Shown here piece after piece: positions 1 to 12,558 of a DNA stretch of 64,000 bases. The notes beneath the pieces were generated by a model, which was not told where the DNA came from, did not search any database, and saw only the letters and a list, made by a program, of their open reading frames with translations. Both the position numbers and the translations under genes were made by a program. Numbering within the stretch: the first letter of the stretch is position 1; each line of letters starts with the position of its first letter. The stretch is from Amycolatopsis sp. 195334CR. Lineage in GTDB: Bacteria; Actinomycetota; Actinomycetes; Mycobacteriales; Pseudonocardiaceae. The DNA lies in NCBI RefSeq assembly GCF_017309385.1, contig NZ_JAFJMJ010000003.1, forward strand, positions 310,001 through 374,000, given 5' to 3'.

Positions 1-345
1 CTCGTACGCGGTGTCGACGCCCTGGGCGATGTCCGGCGACTGCGCGCCGATCGCGACGTTCACCCCGCACGAGTTGCCGTCGAAGCCCTTGGCCGACGAG
101 TCGTACCCGATCCGCAGGATCACGTCGCGGACGATGGTCGGGATGTCCGCGTAGGCCTCGGTGGTCACCTCGCCCGCCACGTGCACCTGGCCGGTGGTGA
201 TCAGGGTCTCCACGGCTACCCGGCTGCGCGGGTCCTTGCTCAGCAGGGCGTCCAGGATCGAGTCGCTGATCGCATCGCAGATCTTGTCCGGATGCCCCTC
301 GGTCACCGACTCGGAAGTGAACAGCCTGCGGTTCGACGCACTCAC
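1..345 (-). CDS. metK: S-adenosylmethionine synthetase (partial, C-terminus off the left edge)
   Basis: MetK makes S-adenosylmethionine from ATP and methionine in the cytoplasm. Only the first 115 codons lie in the window. The N-terminal reading shows the family signatures: [17 protein letters not shown] near the start (ATP and methionine contacts), then [15 protein letters not shown] and [14 protein letters not shown]. The GTG start at 345 is chosen because a purine-rich GGGAAG stretch lies about 10 bases upstream and the protein then begins at the usual place, about 8 residues before LFTSESV. It is the last visible gene of the minus-strand series that begins at pyrR; the gap to coaBC is 63 bases. 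Identity is not in doubt; the C-terminal two thirds cannot be checked. Confidence 0.95.
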   Translation of the reverse strand, partial: MSASNRRLFTSESVTEGHPDKICDAISDSILDALLSKDPRSRVAVETLITTGQVHVAGEVTTEAYADIPTIVRDVILRIGYDSSAKGFDGNSCGVNVAIGAQSPDIAQGVDTAYE

Positions 346-408
346 GATCTCGTCACTTCCCTTTCTTAGGGTCCCCTGGTCACCCATCAGAGTACTGGGC
401 GGCGGCGG

Positions 409-1653
409 TCAAACACCTTGAGTCTTGCGCAAGCTCGCGACGGCGTCCCACACCGCGGCGGCCAGTTGCGCCTTCGCGCCGAACGGGATAGGGACCTCGG
501 TTCCGTCGGCCCCCAGCAACCAGCCCGAATTGTCCTCGACCTCGAAGGCCTTGCCGTCGCCGACGGCGTTGACCACCAGCAGGTCGGCGCCCTTGCGCTT
601 AAGCTTGGCCCGGGCGTGGTGCAGTACGTCACCGCCGGCGTCCCCGGTTTCGGCGGCGAAACCGACCACCACCTGACCGGGATGCCGGTCTTCGACCAAT
701 CCGGCCAGAATGTCCGGATTGCGCACCAATTCGACCGTGGGCGCGCCACCGTCGTCGCTTTTCTTGATTTTGTGCTCCGCGCGCGACGCCGGCCGGAAAT
801 CGGCCACCGCGGCGGCCATCACCACGACGTCGGCGCTCGTGGCTTCCGCGCGCACGGTCTCGGCGAGCTGCTCGGCGGTGGACACGTGCCGGACCGTCGC
901 GCCCGCGGGATCGGGCAGGTCGACGGTGTGCGCGGCGACCAGGGTGACGTCGGCGCCCCGCTGGGCGGCCACCCGCGCCAGCGCGTAGCCCTGCTTGCCG
1001 GATGAGCGGTTGCCCAGGTAGCGGACCGGGTCGAGCGGCTCACGCGTGCCACCGGCGGAGACCACCACGCGCACGCCCTCCAGGTCGCGCGGCAGCGCGT
1101 CCGGGGCGGCGAGCAGCAGTTTCGCCAGGTCGACGATCTCGCGGGGGTCGGCCAGCCTGCCCTTGCCGCTGTCCACCCCGGTCAACCGGCCCGAATCCGG
1201 CTCGGTGACCACCAAGCCACGCGAGCGCAGCAGCGCCACGTTGTCCTGGGTGGCCGGGTGGTGCCACATCTCGGTGTGCATGGCCGGGAAGAACGCCACC
1301 GGGCAGCGCGCCATCAGCAGCGTGCCGGTGAGCAGGTCGTCGGCACGCCCATGGGCGGCCCGGGCCAGCAGGTCGGCGGTGGCGGGTACGACCAGCACCA
1401 GATCCGCCTCGTGGCCGATCCGCACGTGCTGCACGCTGGGCACGTCGCTGAACACCCCGGTGTGCACGGGGTGACCGGACAACGCCTCGAACGTGGCCGC
1501 ACCGACGAAGTTCAGCGCGGCTTCGGTGGGCACCACGCGCACGTCGTGCCCGGACTCGGTCAGCCCGCGCAGCACCTCGCAGGCCTTGTAGGCGGCGATG
1601 CCGCCGCCCACCCCGAGCACCACCCTGGGCTTGCGCCCCGGGGACTGGCTCAT
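409..1653 (-). CDS. coaBC: Bifunctional phosphopantothenoylcysteine decarboxylase / phosphopantothenate-cysteine ligase
   Basis: Two consecutive steps of coenzyme A synthesis: 4'-phosphopantothenate is joined to cysteine (CoaB) and the product is decarboxylated (CoaC, FMN flavoprotein). The 414-residue length is normal for the fused enzyme. The N-terminal CoaC half shows [16 protein letters not shown] and the PAMHTEMW segment (PxMNxxMW family motif, with His for Asn); the C-terminal CoaB half shows [20 protein letters not shown] followed by [10 protein letters not shown] and, later, EHKIKKSD. The ATG start overlaps the rpoZ stop by 4 bases (ATGA), which indicates translational coupling. The neighbouring order gmk-rpoZ-coaBC-metK is conserved in actinobacteria. 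Confidence 0.96.
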   Translation of the reverse strand: MSQSPGRKPRVVLGVGGGIAAYKACEVLRGLTESGHDVRVVPTEAALNFVGAATFEALSGHPVHTGVFSDVPSVQHVRIGHEADLVLVVPATADLLARAAHGRADDLLTGTLLMARCPVAFFPAMHTEMWHHPATQDNVALLRSRGLVVTEPDSGRLTGVDSGKGRLADPREIVDLAKLLLAAPDALPRDLEGVRVVVSAGGTREPLDPVRYLGNRSSGKQGYALARVAAQRGADVTLVAAHTVDLPDPAGATVRHVSTAEQLAETVRAEATSADVVVMAAAVADFRPASRAEHKIKKSDDGGAPTVELVRNPDILAGLVEDRHPGQVVVGFAAETGDAGGDVLHHARAKLKRKGADLLVVNAVGDGKAFEVEDNSGWLLGADGTEVPIPFGAKAQLAAAVWDAVASLRKTQGV

Positions 1654-1922
1654 TCGCCCTCGGTGTGCTCGAGCAGCCCGGCGTGGATCTCGCGCAGCGC
1701 GATCGACAGCGGCTTCTCCCGGGGACCCGGCTCGACGAGCGGGCCGACGTACTCCAGCAGGCCCTCGCCGAGCTGCGCGTAGTAGTCGTTGATCTGGCGG
1801 GCGCGCTTGGCCGAGTAGATCACCAGCGCGTACTTCGAGCTGACCTTTTCGAGCAGGTCGTCGATGGGCGGGTTGGTGATGCCTTCGAGTTCCTCGTGCT
1901 GTGCACCCAGGGTGATGGTCAC
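1650..1922 (-). CDS. rpoZ: DNA-directed RNA polymerase subunit omega
   Basis: Small subunit (90 residues) that helps fold and assemble the beta' subunit of RNA polymerase. The segment [20 protein letters not shown] and the following [10 protein letters not shown] are the conserved omega core; the C-terminal part ([14 protein letters not shown]) is typical of the actinobacterial form. Initiates at GTG (MTITLG) 33 bases after the gmk stop, and overlaps coaBC by 4 bases. No anomaly seen. Confidence 0.96.
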   Translation of the reverse strand: MTITLGAQHEELEGITNPPIDDLLEKVSSKYALVIYSAKRARQINDYYAQLGEGLLEYVGPLVEPGPREKPLSIALREIHAGLLEHTEGE

Positions 1923-1955
1923 GCGCAGTACTCCTGAACGGTTGTGGAAAACAAG

Positions 1956-2558
1956 CTAGCTCGTCATCAAGCTTAACAACTCCGCCGCGGCGGTCTTCAC
2001 GTCGGCGTTCACCACGGTCGCGTCGAACTCGCCGGACGCGGCCAGTTCACGCTCCGCTTCCGCCAGCCGGGCCTTGACCGCGTCGTCCGCTTCGGTGCCG
2101 CGGCCGGTCAGCCTGCCCACCAGCACCCCCCAGGACGGCGGGACCAGCATGACCAGCCTGGCTTCCGGCATCGCCACGCGGACCTGGCGGGCGCCCTGGA
2201 GTTCGATCTCCAGTATCGCCTGCTTGCCCTCGGCCAGCGCCTTCTCCACCGGGGCGCGCGGGGTGCCGTAGCAGTTGCCGGTGAACTCGGCGTGCTCCAG
2301 CAGTTCGCCCTTGGCCACCATGGCGTCGAAGGCGGGCCGGTCGATGAAGTGGTAGTGCTCGCCGTCCACCTCGCCCGGTCGCGGGCGGCGGGTGGTCACC
2401 GAGACGCTGAAGAAGATCTCCGGGTCCAGCCTGCGCAGCTCGGTGACGACACTGGACTTGCCGACCCCGGACGGCCCGGATACGACGGTGAGCCGGTGCC
2501 GGTTCCCCGCCACCGGCCCACCCTCAGCTGTGGTGCCGCCGTGTTCCGCGCCGCTCAC
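1956..2558 (-). CDS. gmk: Guanylate kinase
   Basis: Phosphorylates GMP to GDP using ATP. The P-loop VVSGPSGVGKSSVV lies at about residues 25-38, followed by the GMP-binding segment SVSVTTRRPRPGEVDGEHYH and the E-F-T-G-N-C-Y-G-T-P region. The 200-residue length is normal; the roughly 20 residues before the P-loop fold are poorly conserved, so the true start could be slightly further in. The GTG start overlaps the mihF stop by 4 bases (GTGA). It belongs to the pyr/housekeeping minus-strand series. Confidence 0.96.
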   Translation of the reverse strand: MSGAEHGGTTAEGGPVAGNRHRLTVVSGPSGVGKSSVVTELRRLDPEIFFSVSVTTRRPRPGEVDGEHYHFIDRPAFDAMVAKGELLEHAEFTGNCYGTPRAPVEKALAEGKQAILEIELQGARQVRVAMPEARLVMLVPPSWGVLVGRLTGRGTEADDAVKARLAEAERELAASGEFDATVVNADVKTAAAELLSLMTS

Positions 2559-2872
2559 TCGCCGCTGAACTCGGCGAGCAGCGCCTTGCGCTGCCGGTCG
2601 CCGAGTCCACGCAGGCGACGGCTAGGAGCGATTTCGAGCCGCTCCATCGTCTGCTGCGCGCGGACCTTGCCAACGCCGGGTAGGGCCTCCAGCAGAGCGG
2701 AAACCTTCATCTTGCCGAGAACCTCGTCCTCGTCCGCCTGCTTGAGCACGTCGACCAGCGTGGTGCCACCCCGCTTGAGCCGCTCCTTGAGCTCGGCGCG
2801 AGCGCGACGGGCAGCAGCGGCCTTCTTCAGCGCCTCAGCACGCTGTTCCTCGGTCAGCTGGGGAAGTGCCAC
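2555..2872 (-). CDS. mihF: Integration host factor, actinobacterial type
   Basis: Actinobacterial nucleoid protein, unrelated to the HU/IHF fold, that binds and bends DNA through a helix-two-turn-helix domain. The conserved C-terminal block KMKVSALLEALPGVGKVRA followed by QQTMERLEIAPSRRLRGLG is present; the N-terminal lysine- and alanine-rich helix (EALKKAAAARRARAELKERL) is typical. 105 residues. The GTG start at 2872 has a clear GGAGG about 8 bases upstream. The 181-base gap between it and pyrF suggests that it also has its own promoter, although it continues the pyr transcription direction. Confidence 0.95.
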   Translation of the reverse strand: MALPQLTEEQRAEALKKAAAARRARAELKERLKRGGTTLVDVLKQADEDEVLGKMKVSALLEALPGVGKVRAQQTMERLEIAPSRRLRGLGDRQRKALLAEFSGE

Positions 2873-3053
2873 GATTTCCTCCGGTATTACTCAATAATTC
2901 GGCCGTCCTCGGGACGGTACCCACCTGCCATACCTGCCACAATGCGGGGGTGGGCCTCCACCTGGGAACGCGGGTGGTGGTATCGGCGTGCCGCACGCCT
3001 GTTCGGACCACTTCCCCGCACCCGTCGAACAACGTGCGGCAAGCACGGAAGGT

Positions 3054-3877
3054 TCAGTCCCGCAACGAATCCCGCACCCGGAACACGGCCTCACGCAGGG
3101 CCGACGGGGCCGGTCCGTGACGCAGGATGTCGCGTGAGGAAGCCGCCAGCACGGCCGGTGAACCCGCCCCGAAAAGAGCACGTAAATCCGCCGCGGTGGC
3201 GCCCTGCGCACCGAAACCCGGCGCCAGGATTGGGCCGTTCAGCCTATTCAGGTCCAGTTCCCCGCGGCCGATGGTGGCGCCGGCGACCACGCCGATGTCG
3301 CCCAGTGGCGCGGTCCCCGTGTTGCGCTCGGCCACCGCGTCGACGATTTCCTGGGCCACCGTGCGGCCGGACGGGGTCACCGTGCCCTGCAGCCCGGCGC
3401 TCTCCGGGTTGGACGTGCGCGCGAGCACGAAAACCCCGCGCCCGCTGGTTTCGGCGGCCGTCAGCGCGGCTTCCAGCGAGCCGAAACCGAGGTAGGGCGA
3501 GACGGTGATGGCGTCGGCCGCCAGCGGCGCCCCGTCGGCCAGGTAGGCCGCGGTGTAGGCGGCCATGGTCGACCCGACGTCCCCGCGCTTGACGTCGAGC
3601 AGGACCAGCGCACCGGCCTCGCGGGCCAGTGCGACGACCCGCTCCAGCACCGCGATGCCCTTCGAGCCGTAGGTCTCGAAGAACGCCGACTGCGGCTTGA
3701 TGATCGCCACGTGCTCGGCGATCGCCTCGGTGGCGCTCAGCGCGAACCGCTCCAGCCCGTTCGCGTCCTCCGGCAGCTCCCACGCCCGCAGCAGGCCGGG
3801 GTGGGGGTCCACCCCGGCGCACAGCGAGCCACGGGCGGCGATCGCCTTCGCCAGCCGGGCCCCGAACCGCTCCATGA

Positions 3878-3881
<4 letters not shown>
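3054..3881 (-). CDS. pyrF: Orotidine 5'-phosphate decarboxylase
   Basis: Last step of UMP synthesis: decarboxylates OMP. 275 residues, the long mycobacterial-type (group 2) PyrF. Seen: [12 protein letters not shown] near residue 22, the catalytic segment [21 protein letters not shown] (D-x-K-x-x-D), [11 protein letters not shown], and the phosphate-binding end [14 protein letters not shown]. The ATG start overlaps the carB stop by 4 bases; a second in-frame ATG two codons later is an alternative start. Its position after carB completes the pyrRBC-carAB-pyrF operon. Confidence 0.96.
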
Positions 3882-7191
<3,310 letters not shown>

Positions 7192-7192
<1 letters not shown>

Positions 7193-8316
7193 TACTTGGC
7201 TGTCTCCATCAGGCTGACGAACTCGTCGAAGAGGGGGGCCGCGTCGTGCGGGCCGGCGGCGGCTTCGGGGTGGTACTGCACGGAGAACGCGGGGACGTCC
7301 TCGGCGCGCACGCCCTCCACCGTGTCGTCGTTCGGGCAGTAGTGGCTGATCGTCGCGGCGCCGAAGGGCGAGTCGAACCGCTGACCGGGCTCGCCCTCCA
7401 GGGCGAAGCCGTGGTTCTGCGCGGTGATGGCGACCCGGCCGGTGGCCACGTCGATCACCGGGATGTTGATGCCGCGGTGCCCGTAGCGCATCTTGTAGGT
7501 GCCCAGCCCCAGCGCGCGGCCGAGGATCTGGTTGCCGAAGCAGATGCCGAACAGCGGGACACGGCGTTCGAGCACCGCGCGGGTCAGCGCGGTGGCGTGC
7601 TCGGTGGTCGCCGGGTCGCCGGGGCCGTTGGACAGGAAGACGCCGTCGGGCTCGATCTCCAGCAGCTGGTCGAGCGAGCTGGACGAGGGCAGCACGTGCA
7701 CCTCGATGCCGCGCGCGGTCATCTGGCGCGGCGTGTTCGACTTGATCCCGAGGTCCAGCGCGGCGACGCGGAACCGCCGCTCGCCGACGGCGGGGACCAC
7801 GTACGGCTCGGCCGTGGTGACCTCGCCGGCCAGGTCGGCGCCCTTCATCGGCGGGCTGGCCAGCACCTCGCCGACCATCTCGTCGTCCGCGCGCAACGCG
7901 TCCCCGGAGAACACGCCCGACCGCATCGCGCCCTGCTCGCGCAGGTGGCGGGTGAGGGTGCGGGTGTCCACCCCGGAGATGCCGACCACGCCCTGCTCGG
8001 CGAGCGCGTCGTCGAGGGTGCGCGTGGCGCGCCAGTTGGACGGGGTGCGGGCGGGGTCGCGGACCACGTAGCCCGAGACCCAGATGCGCGCGGACTCGTC
8101 GTCCTCGTCGTTCCACCCGGTGTTGCCGATCTGCGGTGCGGTCTGCACGACGATCTGGCGGTGGTACGAGGGATCGGTCAGCGTTTCCTGGTACCCGGTC
8201 ATCCCGGTGCAGAACACGGCCTCCCCGAGGGTGCGCCCCTCGGCCCCGTATGCGGTGCCCCGGAAGACGCGGCCGTCCTCCAGTACCAGCGCGGCGGGTG
8301 TCCGGCTACTCGTCAT
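7192..8316 (-). CDS. carA: Carbamoyl-phosphate synthase small (glutaminase) subunit
   Basis: Class I glutamine amidotransferase subunit that hydrolyses glutamine and passes ammonia to CarB. 374 residues. The N-terminal domain starts [15 protein letters not shown] and contains the [14 protein letters not shown] motif; the C-terminal amidotransferase domain has the nucleophile Cys in [13 protein letters not shown] and the His-Glu pair in [11 protein letters not shown]. The ATG at 8316 is chosen over upstream in-frame positions because it starts the canonical N-terminus and overlaps the preceding membrane-protein gene by 4 bases (ATGA). Fifth gene of the pyr operon. Confidence 0.97.
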
Positions 8317-8831
8317 GATTGGGCACTTCCCTTGATCTCCGTACCGTTCTTGCCAAGTTCTTCGAGCCAGCGGGGGTAGACCTCGAGGTCGTCCCCGCGG
8401 AACCCGGTGTCCAGTTCCTCGCTGTCGCTGCCGGGGCGCCAGGTGAGCACCAGCAGGCTGTCGGTGCCCATCACCTTCCCGGCCATGCCCTTGTCCGTGC
8501 GGATCCCGGTGATCGAATCGCGCGGGATCCAGAATCCGGGCGCGCGGCCGCGGTCGACTTCGACGCCCGTGTCGTACAGGCGCAACGTCGCGTACCCGCG
8601 CAGCCCGGCGCCGCGGGTGACGACGCGCTCCTGCCACCGGCCGGCGATCGTGGTGCTCACGTACAACCCGTCGGCGGTCAGCAGTGGTTCACCTGGTTCG
8701 ACCGGCACCTCCGGGAACGGCGCGATCCGGGCGCTCTGGGACCGCGCCTTGCGGCGCCAGCCCAGCCACATGCCGTAGACGCACAGCGCGAAGAAAGCCG
8801 CGACCAGCAGGGTCAGCAGAAAACGCTCCAT
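8313..8831 (-). CDS. PH-like (transporter-associated) membrane-anchored protein
   Basis: 172 residues. One N-terminal transmembrane helix (FLLTLLVAAFFALCVYGMWL, residues about 4-23) is followed by an Arg/Lys stop-transfer segment and a soluble domain of about 130 residues. The soluble part (GLYVSTTIAGRWQERVV, GLRGYATLRLYDTGVEVDR, FWIPRDSITGIR, DSLLVLTWR) resembles the PH-like domain of a small actinobacterial family that sits in pyr operons between pyrC and carA. It overlaps pyrC by one base and carA by 4 bases, so it is translationally locked into the operon. Function unknown; a structural or membrane-tethering role for the pyrimidine enzymes is only a guess. Confidence 0.8.
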   Translation of the reverse strand: MERFLLTLLVAAFFALCVYGMWLGWRRKARSQSARIAPFPEVPVEPGEPLLTADGLYVSTTIAGRWQERVVTRGAGLRGYATLRLYDTGVEVDRGRAPGFWIPRDSITGIRTDKGMAGKVMGTDSLLVLTWRPGSDSEELDTGFRGDDLEVYPRWLEELGKNGTEIKGSAQS

Positions 8832-10132
8832 CAGGCCAGTTTCCCTTCTCGCACGGTGAACCGCCCGCGCAGCAGGGTCGCGGTGACCGCGCCGGGCAGC
8901 CGCATCCCCTCGTACGGGGTGTTCGACGCGATGCTCGCCAGCTCGGCGCCGCGCACGGTCCACTCGGCGTCGGGGTCGACCAGGGTGAGGTTGGCCGGCT
9001 CGCCCACCTCGATCGGGCGGCCGTGGTCGGGCAGCCCGGCGATCTCGGCGGGCCGCTCGCTCATCACCCTGGCCACCCCGCGCCAGTCGAGCAGGCCGGG
9101 GCGGACCATGGTCTCGGTCACGATGGACAGCGCGGTCTGCAGGCCGAGCATGCCCGGCTTGGCCGCCGCCCATTCGCAGTCCTTGTCCTGCACGGCGTGC
9201 GGCGCGTGGTCGGTGGCGACGCAGTCGATCACCCCGTCGGCCAGCGCGCGGCGCAACCGCTCGGCGTCCGCGCCGGTGCGCAGCGGCGGGTTCACCTTGT
9301 TGACCGGGTCGTACCCGGTCAACCGCTCGTCGGTCAGCAGCAGGTGGTGCGGGGTGACCTCGGCGCTGACCCGGGTGCCGCGTTCCTTCGCCCAGGCCAG
9401 CACGTCGGCGGTGCCCGCGGTCGACACGTGGCAGATGTGCAGCCGGGCCCCGGCGTGCAGGGCGAGCAGGCAGTCCCGCGCCACGATGGACTCCTCGGCG
9501 GAGGCGGGCCAACCCGCGTAACCGAGACGGGCGGCCTGCTCACCTTCGTGTGCCTGCGCGCCGACGGTGAGTCGCGGCTCCTCGGCGTGCTGCGCGATCA
9601 CCGCGTCCAGCGCGATCGAGTACTCCAGCGCGCGGCGCATCAGCAGCGGGTCGTGCACGCACTTGCCGTCGTCCGAGAAGACCCGCACCCCGGCGGCGGA
9701 GGCGGCCATCGTGCCCAGCTCGGCGAGCTTCTCGCCGCCGAGGCCGACGGTGACCGCGCCGACCGGGTGCACGTCGACCAGCCCGGCCGCCTGGCCGAGG
9801 CGCCACACGTGCTCGACCACGACCGCGTTGTCGGCGACCGGGTCGGTGTTGGCCATGGCGAAGACCGCGGTGTACCCGCCGAGCGCGGCGGCGGCCGACC
9901 CGGTGGCGATGGTCTCGGTGTCCTCGCGGCCGGGTTCGCGCAGGTGGGTGTGCAGGTCGACGAAGCCAGGCAGAAGCACCTGACCAGCGGCTTCGACCAC
10001 CTCGGCGCCCTCGGTCGCACTGGTTGAACCCGGTGCCCCGATCGCGGTGATCTCACCGTCGGCGAGCAGCACGTCGACCGGATCGCCTTCGCCGTAGAGC
10101 CGGACACCCTTCAGCAGGATCTCGGTGGTCAT
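8831..10132 (-). CDS. pyrC: Dihydroorotase
   Basis: Zinc amidohydrolase that cyclises carbamoyl aspartate to dihydroorotate. 433 residues, class I type. Metal ligands are visible in [18 protein letters not shown] (H-x-H) and in [26 protein letters not shown] is the usual adjoining segment, and a later AQHAEE and [10 protein letters not shown] supply further His ligands. The ATG start overlaps the pyrB stop by 4 bases. Downstream it overlaps the PH-like gene by one base. Confidence 0.96.
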   Translation of the reverse strand: MTTEILLKGVRLYGEGDPVDVLLADGEITAIGAPGSTSATEGAEVVEAAGQVLLPGFVDLHTHLREPGREDTETIATGSAAAALGGYTAVFAMANTDPVADNAVVVEHVWRLGQAAGLVDVHPVGAVTVGLGGEKLAELGTMAASAAGVRVFSDDGKCVHDPLLMRRALEYSIALDAVIAQHAEEPRLTVGAQAHEGEQAARLGYAGWPASAEESIVARDCLLALHAGARLHICHVSTAGTADVLAWAKERGTRVSAEVTPHHLLLTDERLTGYDPVNKVNPPLRTGADAERLRRALADGVIDCVATDHAPHAVQDKDCEWAAAKPGMLGLQTALSIVTETMVRPGLLDWRGVARVMSERPAEIAGLPDHGRPIEVGEPANLTLVDPDAEWTVRGAELASIASNTPYEGMRLPGAVTATLLRGRFTVREGKLA

Positions 10133-11082
10133 GCGGCGACTCCTTCTTCCTCACCCGCGAGCAGGTGGTACAGCACAGCCATGCGGACGTGGACCCCGTT
10201 GCGCACCTGCTCGGTGATCGCCGAGGCCGGCGAGTCGGCGACCGCCGAGGCGATCTCCATGCCGCGCAGCATCGGCCCCGGGTGCAGGACGACCGCGTGG
10301 TCCGACAGCAGCGCGAGGCGCTTCTCGTTCAACCCGTAGGCGATCGAGTACTCGCGCGCCGACGGGAAGAAACTCTGCCCCGGGCCCCCGCCTGTCATGC
10401 GTTCCGCCTGCACCCGCAGCATCATCACCGCGTCGGCCGCCGGCAGTTCCGCGTCCAACTGGTGCGACACCGTCACCGGCCAGCTTTCCACGCCGACCGG
10501 CAGCAGGGTCGGTGGTGCGACGAGCACCACCTCCGCCCCGAGCGCGGCGAGCAGGTGCACGTTGGACCGGGCGACCCGGCTGTGCACGACGTCACCCACG
10601 ATGGCGACGCGGCGGCCGTCCAGCGAGCCGAGCCGGTCCCGCAGGGTGGCCGCGTCGAGCAGCGCCTGCGTCGGGTGCTCGTGCGTGCCGTCGCCCGCGT
10701 TGACCACCTTCGTGCCGGTCTCCCCCAGCCAGCCGGCCAGCCGGTGCGCGGCGCCGGAGGCGGGGTGGCGGATGATCACGCAGTCGGCCCCGGCCGCGGA
10801 CAGGGTCAGCGCGGTGTCCCGCAGCGACTCCCCCTTGCCCACCGAGGAGCCGCCCGCCGAGACGTTCACCACGTCGGCGCTCATCCACTTGCCGGCGATC
10901 TCGAAGGAGACGCGGGTGCGGGTGGAGTTCTCGTAGAACAGCGTGATCACGGTGCGGCCGCGCAGCGTCGGCAGCTTGCGCACCTCGCGCCCGAGCAGGG
11001 TGCGCTTGAGCTCGTCGGCGGTGTCCAGGATGGACGTCGCCAGCTCCGGATCCAGCCCGTCGGTGGCGAGCAGATGCTTCAC
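10129..11082 (-). CDS. pyrB: Aspartate carbamoyltransferase catalytic subunit
   Basis: Commits carbamoyl phosphate to pyrimidine synthesis by transfer to aspartate. 317 residues. The carbamoyl-phosphate loop [21 protein letters not shown], and the aspartate-loop region [10 protein letters not shown] are all present. There is no pyrI-like regulatory subunit nearby, as expected for the actinobacterial enzyme. The GTG start overlaps the pyrR stop by 4 bases, and it is the second gene of the operon. Confidence 0.96.
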   Translation of the reverse strand: MKHLLATDGLDPELATSILDTADELKRTLLGREVRKLPTLRGRTVITLFYENSTRTRVSFEIAGKWMSADVVNVSAGGSSVGKGESLRDTALTLSAAGADCVIIRHPASGAAHRLAGWLGETGTKVVNAGDGTHEHPTQALLDAATLRDRLGSLDGRRVAIVGDVVHSRVARSNVHLLAALGAEVVLVAPPTLLPVGVESWPVTVSHQLDAELPAADAVMMLRVQAERMTGGGPGQSFFPSAREYSIAYGLNEKRLALLSDHAVVLHPGPMLRGMEIASAVADSPASAITEQVRNGVHVRMAVLYHLLAGEEEGVAA

Positions 11083-11696
11083 GATTTCCCTTCCTCGGCG
11101 GGCGCATCCGGTGCGCCCGGTTCGCCGCGCAGCAGCACCGCGTCGCGCCCGTCCACTTCGGACAACAGCACGGCGACCTCCTCGGCGCGCGACGTGGGCA
11201 CGTTCTTGCCCACGTAGTCGGCGCGGATCGGCAGCTCGCGGTGGCCGCGGTCGACCAGTACCGCCAGCTGGACCGCGCGGGGGCGGCCGTGGTCGCGCAG
11301 GGCGTCGAGCGCGGCGCGGATGGTGCGGCCGGAGAACAGCACGTCGTCGACGAGCACCACCACCCGGTTGTCGATCCCGGTGGCCGGGAGCTGGGTCTGC
11401 TCCAGCGGGCGGGTCGGGCGGCGGCGGAGGTCGTCGCGGTAGAGGGTTACGTCGAGTGCGCCGATCGGCACGTCGACCCCGGAGAACTCGGTCACCCTGG
11501 CGGCGAGCCGGGCCGCGAGCGGTGTGCCCCGGGTGGGTATGCCCAGCAACACGGGCGGGGCCGAGTGGCCCGCACCGAGTGCGGTCTTCTCGATGACCTG
11601 ATGGGCCATTCGAGCGATGGTGCGTGCGACGTCTCCGGCCGACAGGAGCTCGCGCTCACCGGCCGGATCCGTCACACCGCGCGGACGCGATGTCAC
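11079..11696 (-). CDS. pyrR: Bifunctional pyr operon regulator / uracil phosphoribosyltransferase PyrR
   Basis: RNA-binding regulator that senses UMP and represses its own operon; it also has uracil phosphoribosyltransferase activity. 205 residues with the PRPP loop [19 protein letters not shown] at about residues 130-148, and [14 protein letters not shown] upstream of it. The frame is open further upstream, but the GTG at 11696 is chosen because a perfect AAGGAGG (11703-11709) lies 6 bases upstream. The PyrR-binding hairpin abuts this ribosome binding site, so PyrR probably blocks its own translation and, through overlapping stop/start codons, the rest of the operon. Confidence 0.95.
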   Translation of the reverse strand: MTSRPRGVTDPAGERELLSAGDVARTIARMAHQVIEKTALGAGHSAPPVLLGIPTRGTPLAARLAARVTEFSGVDVPIGALDVTLYRDDLRRRPTRPLEQTQLPATGIDNRVVVLVDDVLFSGRTIRAALDALRDHGRPRAVQLAVLVDRGHRELPIRADYVGKNVPTSRAEEVAVLLSEVDGRDAVLLRGEPGAPDAPAEEGKS

Positions 11697-11702
11697 GGTG
11701 GA

Positions 11703-11728
11703 CCTCCTTCCCCGCCTCACTGGACGGG
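11703..11728 (-). promoter_or_regulatory. PyrR-binding RNA hairpin abutting the pyrR ribosome binding site
   Basis: In the minus-strand transcript, positions 11728 down to 11711 read CCCG-UCCAGUGAGG-CGGG: a 4-bp stem closing a loop that matches the PyrR consensus core UCCNGNGAGGY. The AAGGAGG ribosome binding site (11709-11703) follows after one base. In Bacillus the same loop works through transcription attenuation, whereas in Mycobacterium smegmatis a single loop overlapping the ribosome binding site acts by translational repression. The layout here matches the second case, and no terminator-like hairpin with a U-run was seen in the leader. Confidence 0.85.
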
Positions 11729-11848
11729 TCGTTAAAGGACGTCGATTCCCCAGGTAATCAGCGGAAATCGAGCACAGGGTAACAGGATCGACCACTCAGC
11801 CTTACGGGTGGTGTGCCCTGTTCGGACCACCCCCGCGCAATGATCTGC

Positions 11849-11876
11849 TTGACCTGGTGACGACAACGCGTAACCA
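11849..11876 (+). promoter_or_regulatory. Possible bldD promoter
   Basis: TTGACC at 11849-11854 is followed after 16 bases by TAACCA at 11871-11876, about 80 bases before the bldD start. The -10 is a poor match. The intervening ACGCGTAAC resembles half of a BldD box on the opposite strand, which would fit the autoregulation known for BldD, but the match is partial. The 258-base gap 11697-11954 must also hold the minus-strand pyr promoter, which I could not place. Confidence 0.3.
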
Positions 11877-11954
11877 TTACTCTGAGTATTCGACTCAAGA
11901 AGTGCCCCTCCGGTCGTTCGGCCGGGCGGGGACGACGAAACGGAGAACCACCAG

Positions 11955-12443
11955 ATGGGCGATTACGCCAAGGCGCTCGGGGCCAAGCTCCGCGGGATCC
12001 GCCAGCAGCAGGGTCTGTCCCTGCACGGGGTCGAGCAGAAGTCCGGCGGACGCTGGAAGGCGGTCGTCGTGGGTTCGTACGAGCGCGGCGACCGGGCCGT
12101 GACCGTGCAGAAGCTCGCCGAGCTGGCGGACTTCTACGGGGTACCGGTGGTCGAGCTGCTGCCCGAGGGCCGCGTTCCGTCTGGGGCGGAGCCGGCCACG
12201 AAGATCGTGATCAACCTGGAGCGGCTCCAGCAGCTGCCCGCGGAGAAGGTCGGGCCGCTGGCGCGGTACGCCGCCACCATTCAGAGCCAGCGCGGGGACT
12301 ACAACGGCAAGGTGCTCTCCATCCGCACCGAGGACCTGCGCTCGCTCGCGATCATCTACGACATGACGCCCGGGGAGCTGACGGAGCAGTTGATCGACTG
12401 GGGAGTGCTGCCCCCGGAAGCACGGCCGTCCAAAGAGGACTGA
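11955..12443 (+). CDS. bldD: Developmental transcriptional regulator BldD
   Basis: Master repressor of development in filamentous actinobacteria; it dimerises around tetrameric c-di-GMP and then binds DNA. 162 residues: an N-terminal XRE-type helix-turn-helix (residues about 8-65, KLRGIRQQQGLSLHGVEQKS then VVVGSYERGDRAVTVQKLA) and a C-terminal domain. The c-di-GMP signature RGD-X8-RxxD is intact (RGDYNGKVLSIRTED, about residues 112-126). The ATG at 11955 is preceded by a weak GGAG-like purine stretch. It is divergent from pyrR and convergent with nusB, the usual neighbourhood for this gene. Confidence 0.95.
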   Translation: MGDYAKALGAKLRGIRQQQGLSLHGVEQKSGGRWKAVVVGSYERGDRAVTVQKLAELADFYGVPVVELLPEGRVPSGAEPATKIVINLERLQQLPAEKVGPLARYAATIQSQRGDYNGKVLSIRTEDLRSLAIIYDMTPGELTEQLIDWGVLPPEARPSKED

Positions 12444-12476
12444 GCCGTGCGGTCCGGCACGGCCGCACCGAGAACA

Positions 12477-12529
12477 GGCCGAAGGGGCCTTCGGCGACGA
12501 ACCAGGGTTCGCCGGAGGCCCCTTCGGTG
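12477..12529. terminator. Bidirectional terminator between bldD and nusB
   Basis: A long imperfect inverted repeat: GGCCGAAGGGGCC-TTCGGCG on the left pairs with CGCC-GGAGGCCCCTTCGG on the right, with GACGAACC/GGTTCGCC extending the stem around a short loop. It lies between the convergent bldD and nusB genes and is followed by a T-rich TGTGTCTGTGTT on the plus side. It probably serves both directions. Confidence 0.75.
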
Positions 12530-12558
12530 TGTCTGTGTTACTTCAGGCGTTATGTCCG

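Noticed and set aside
7193..8116. 5' extension of the carB frame across carA
   Set aside because: The extension is Arg-rich out-of-frame carA sequence. The canonical CarB N-terminus starts at 7192.
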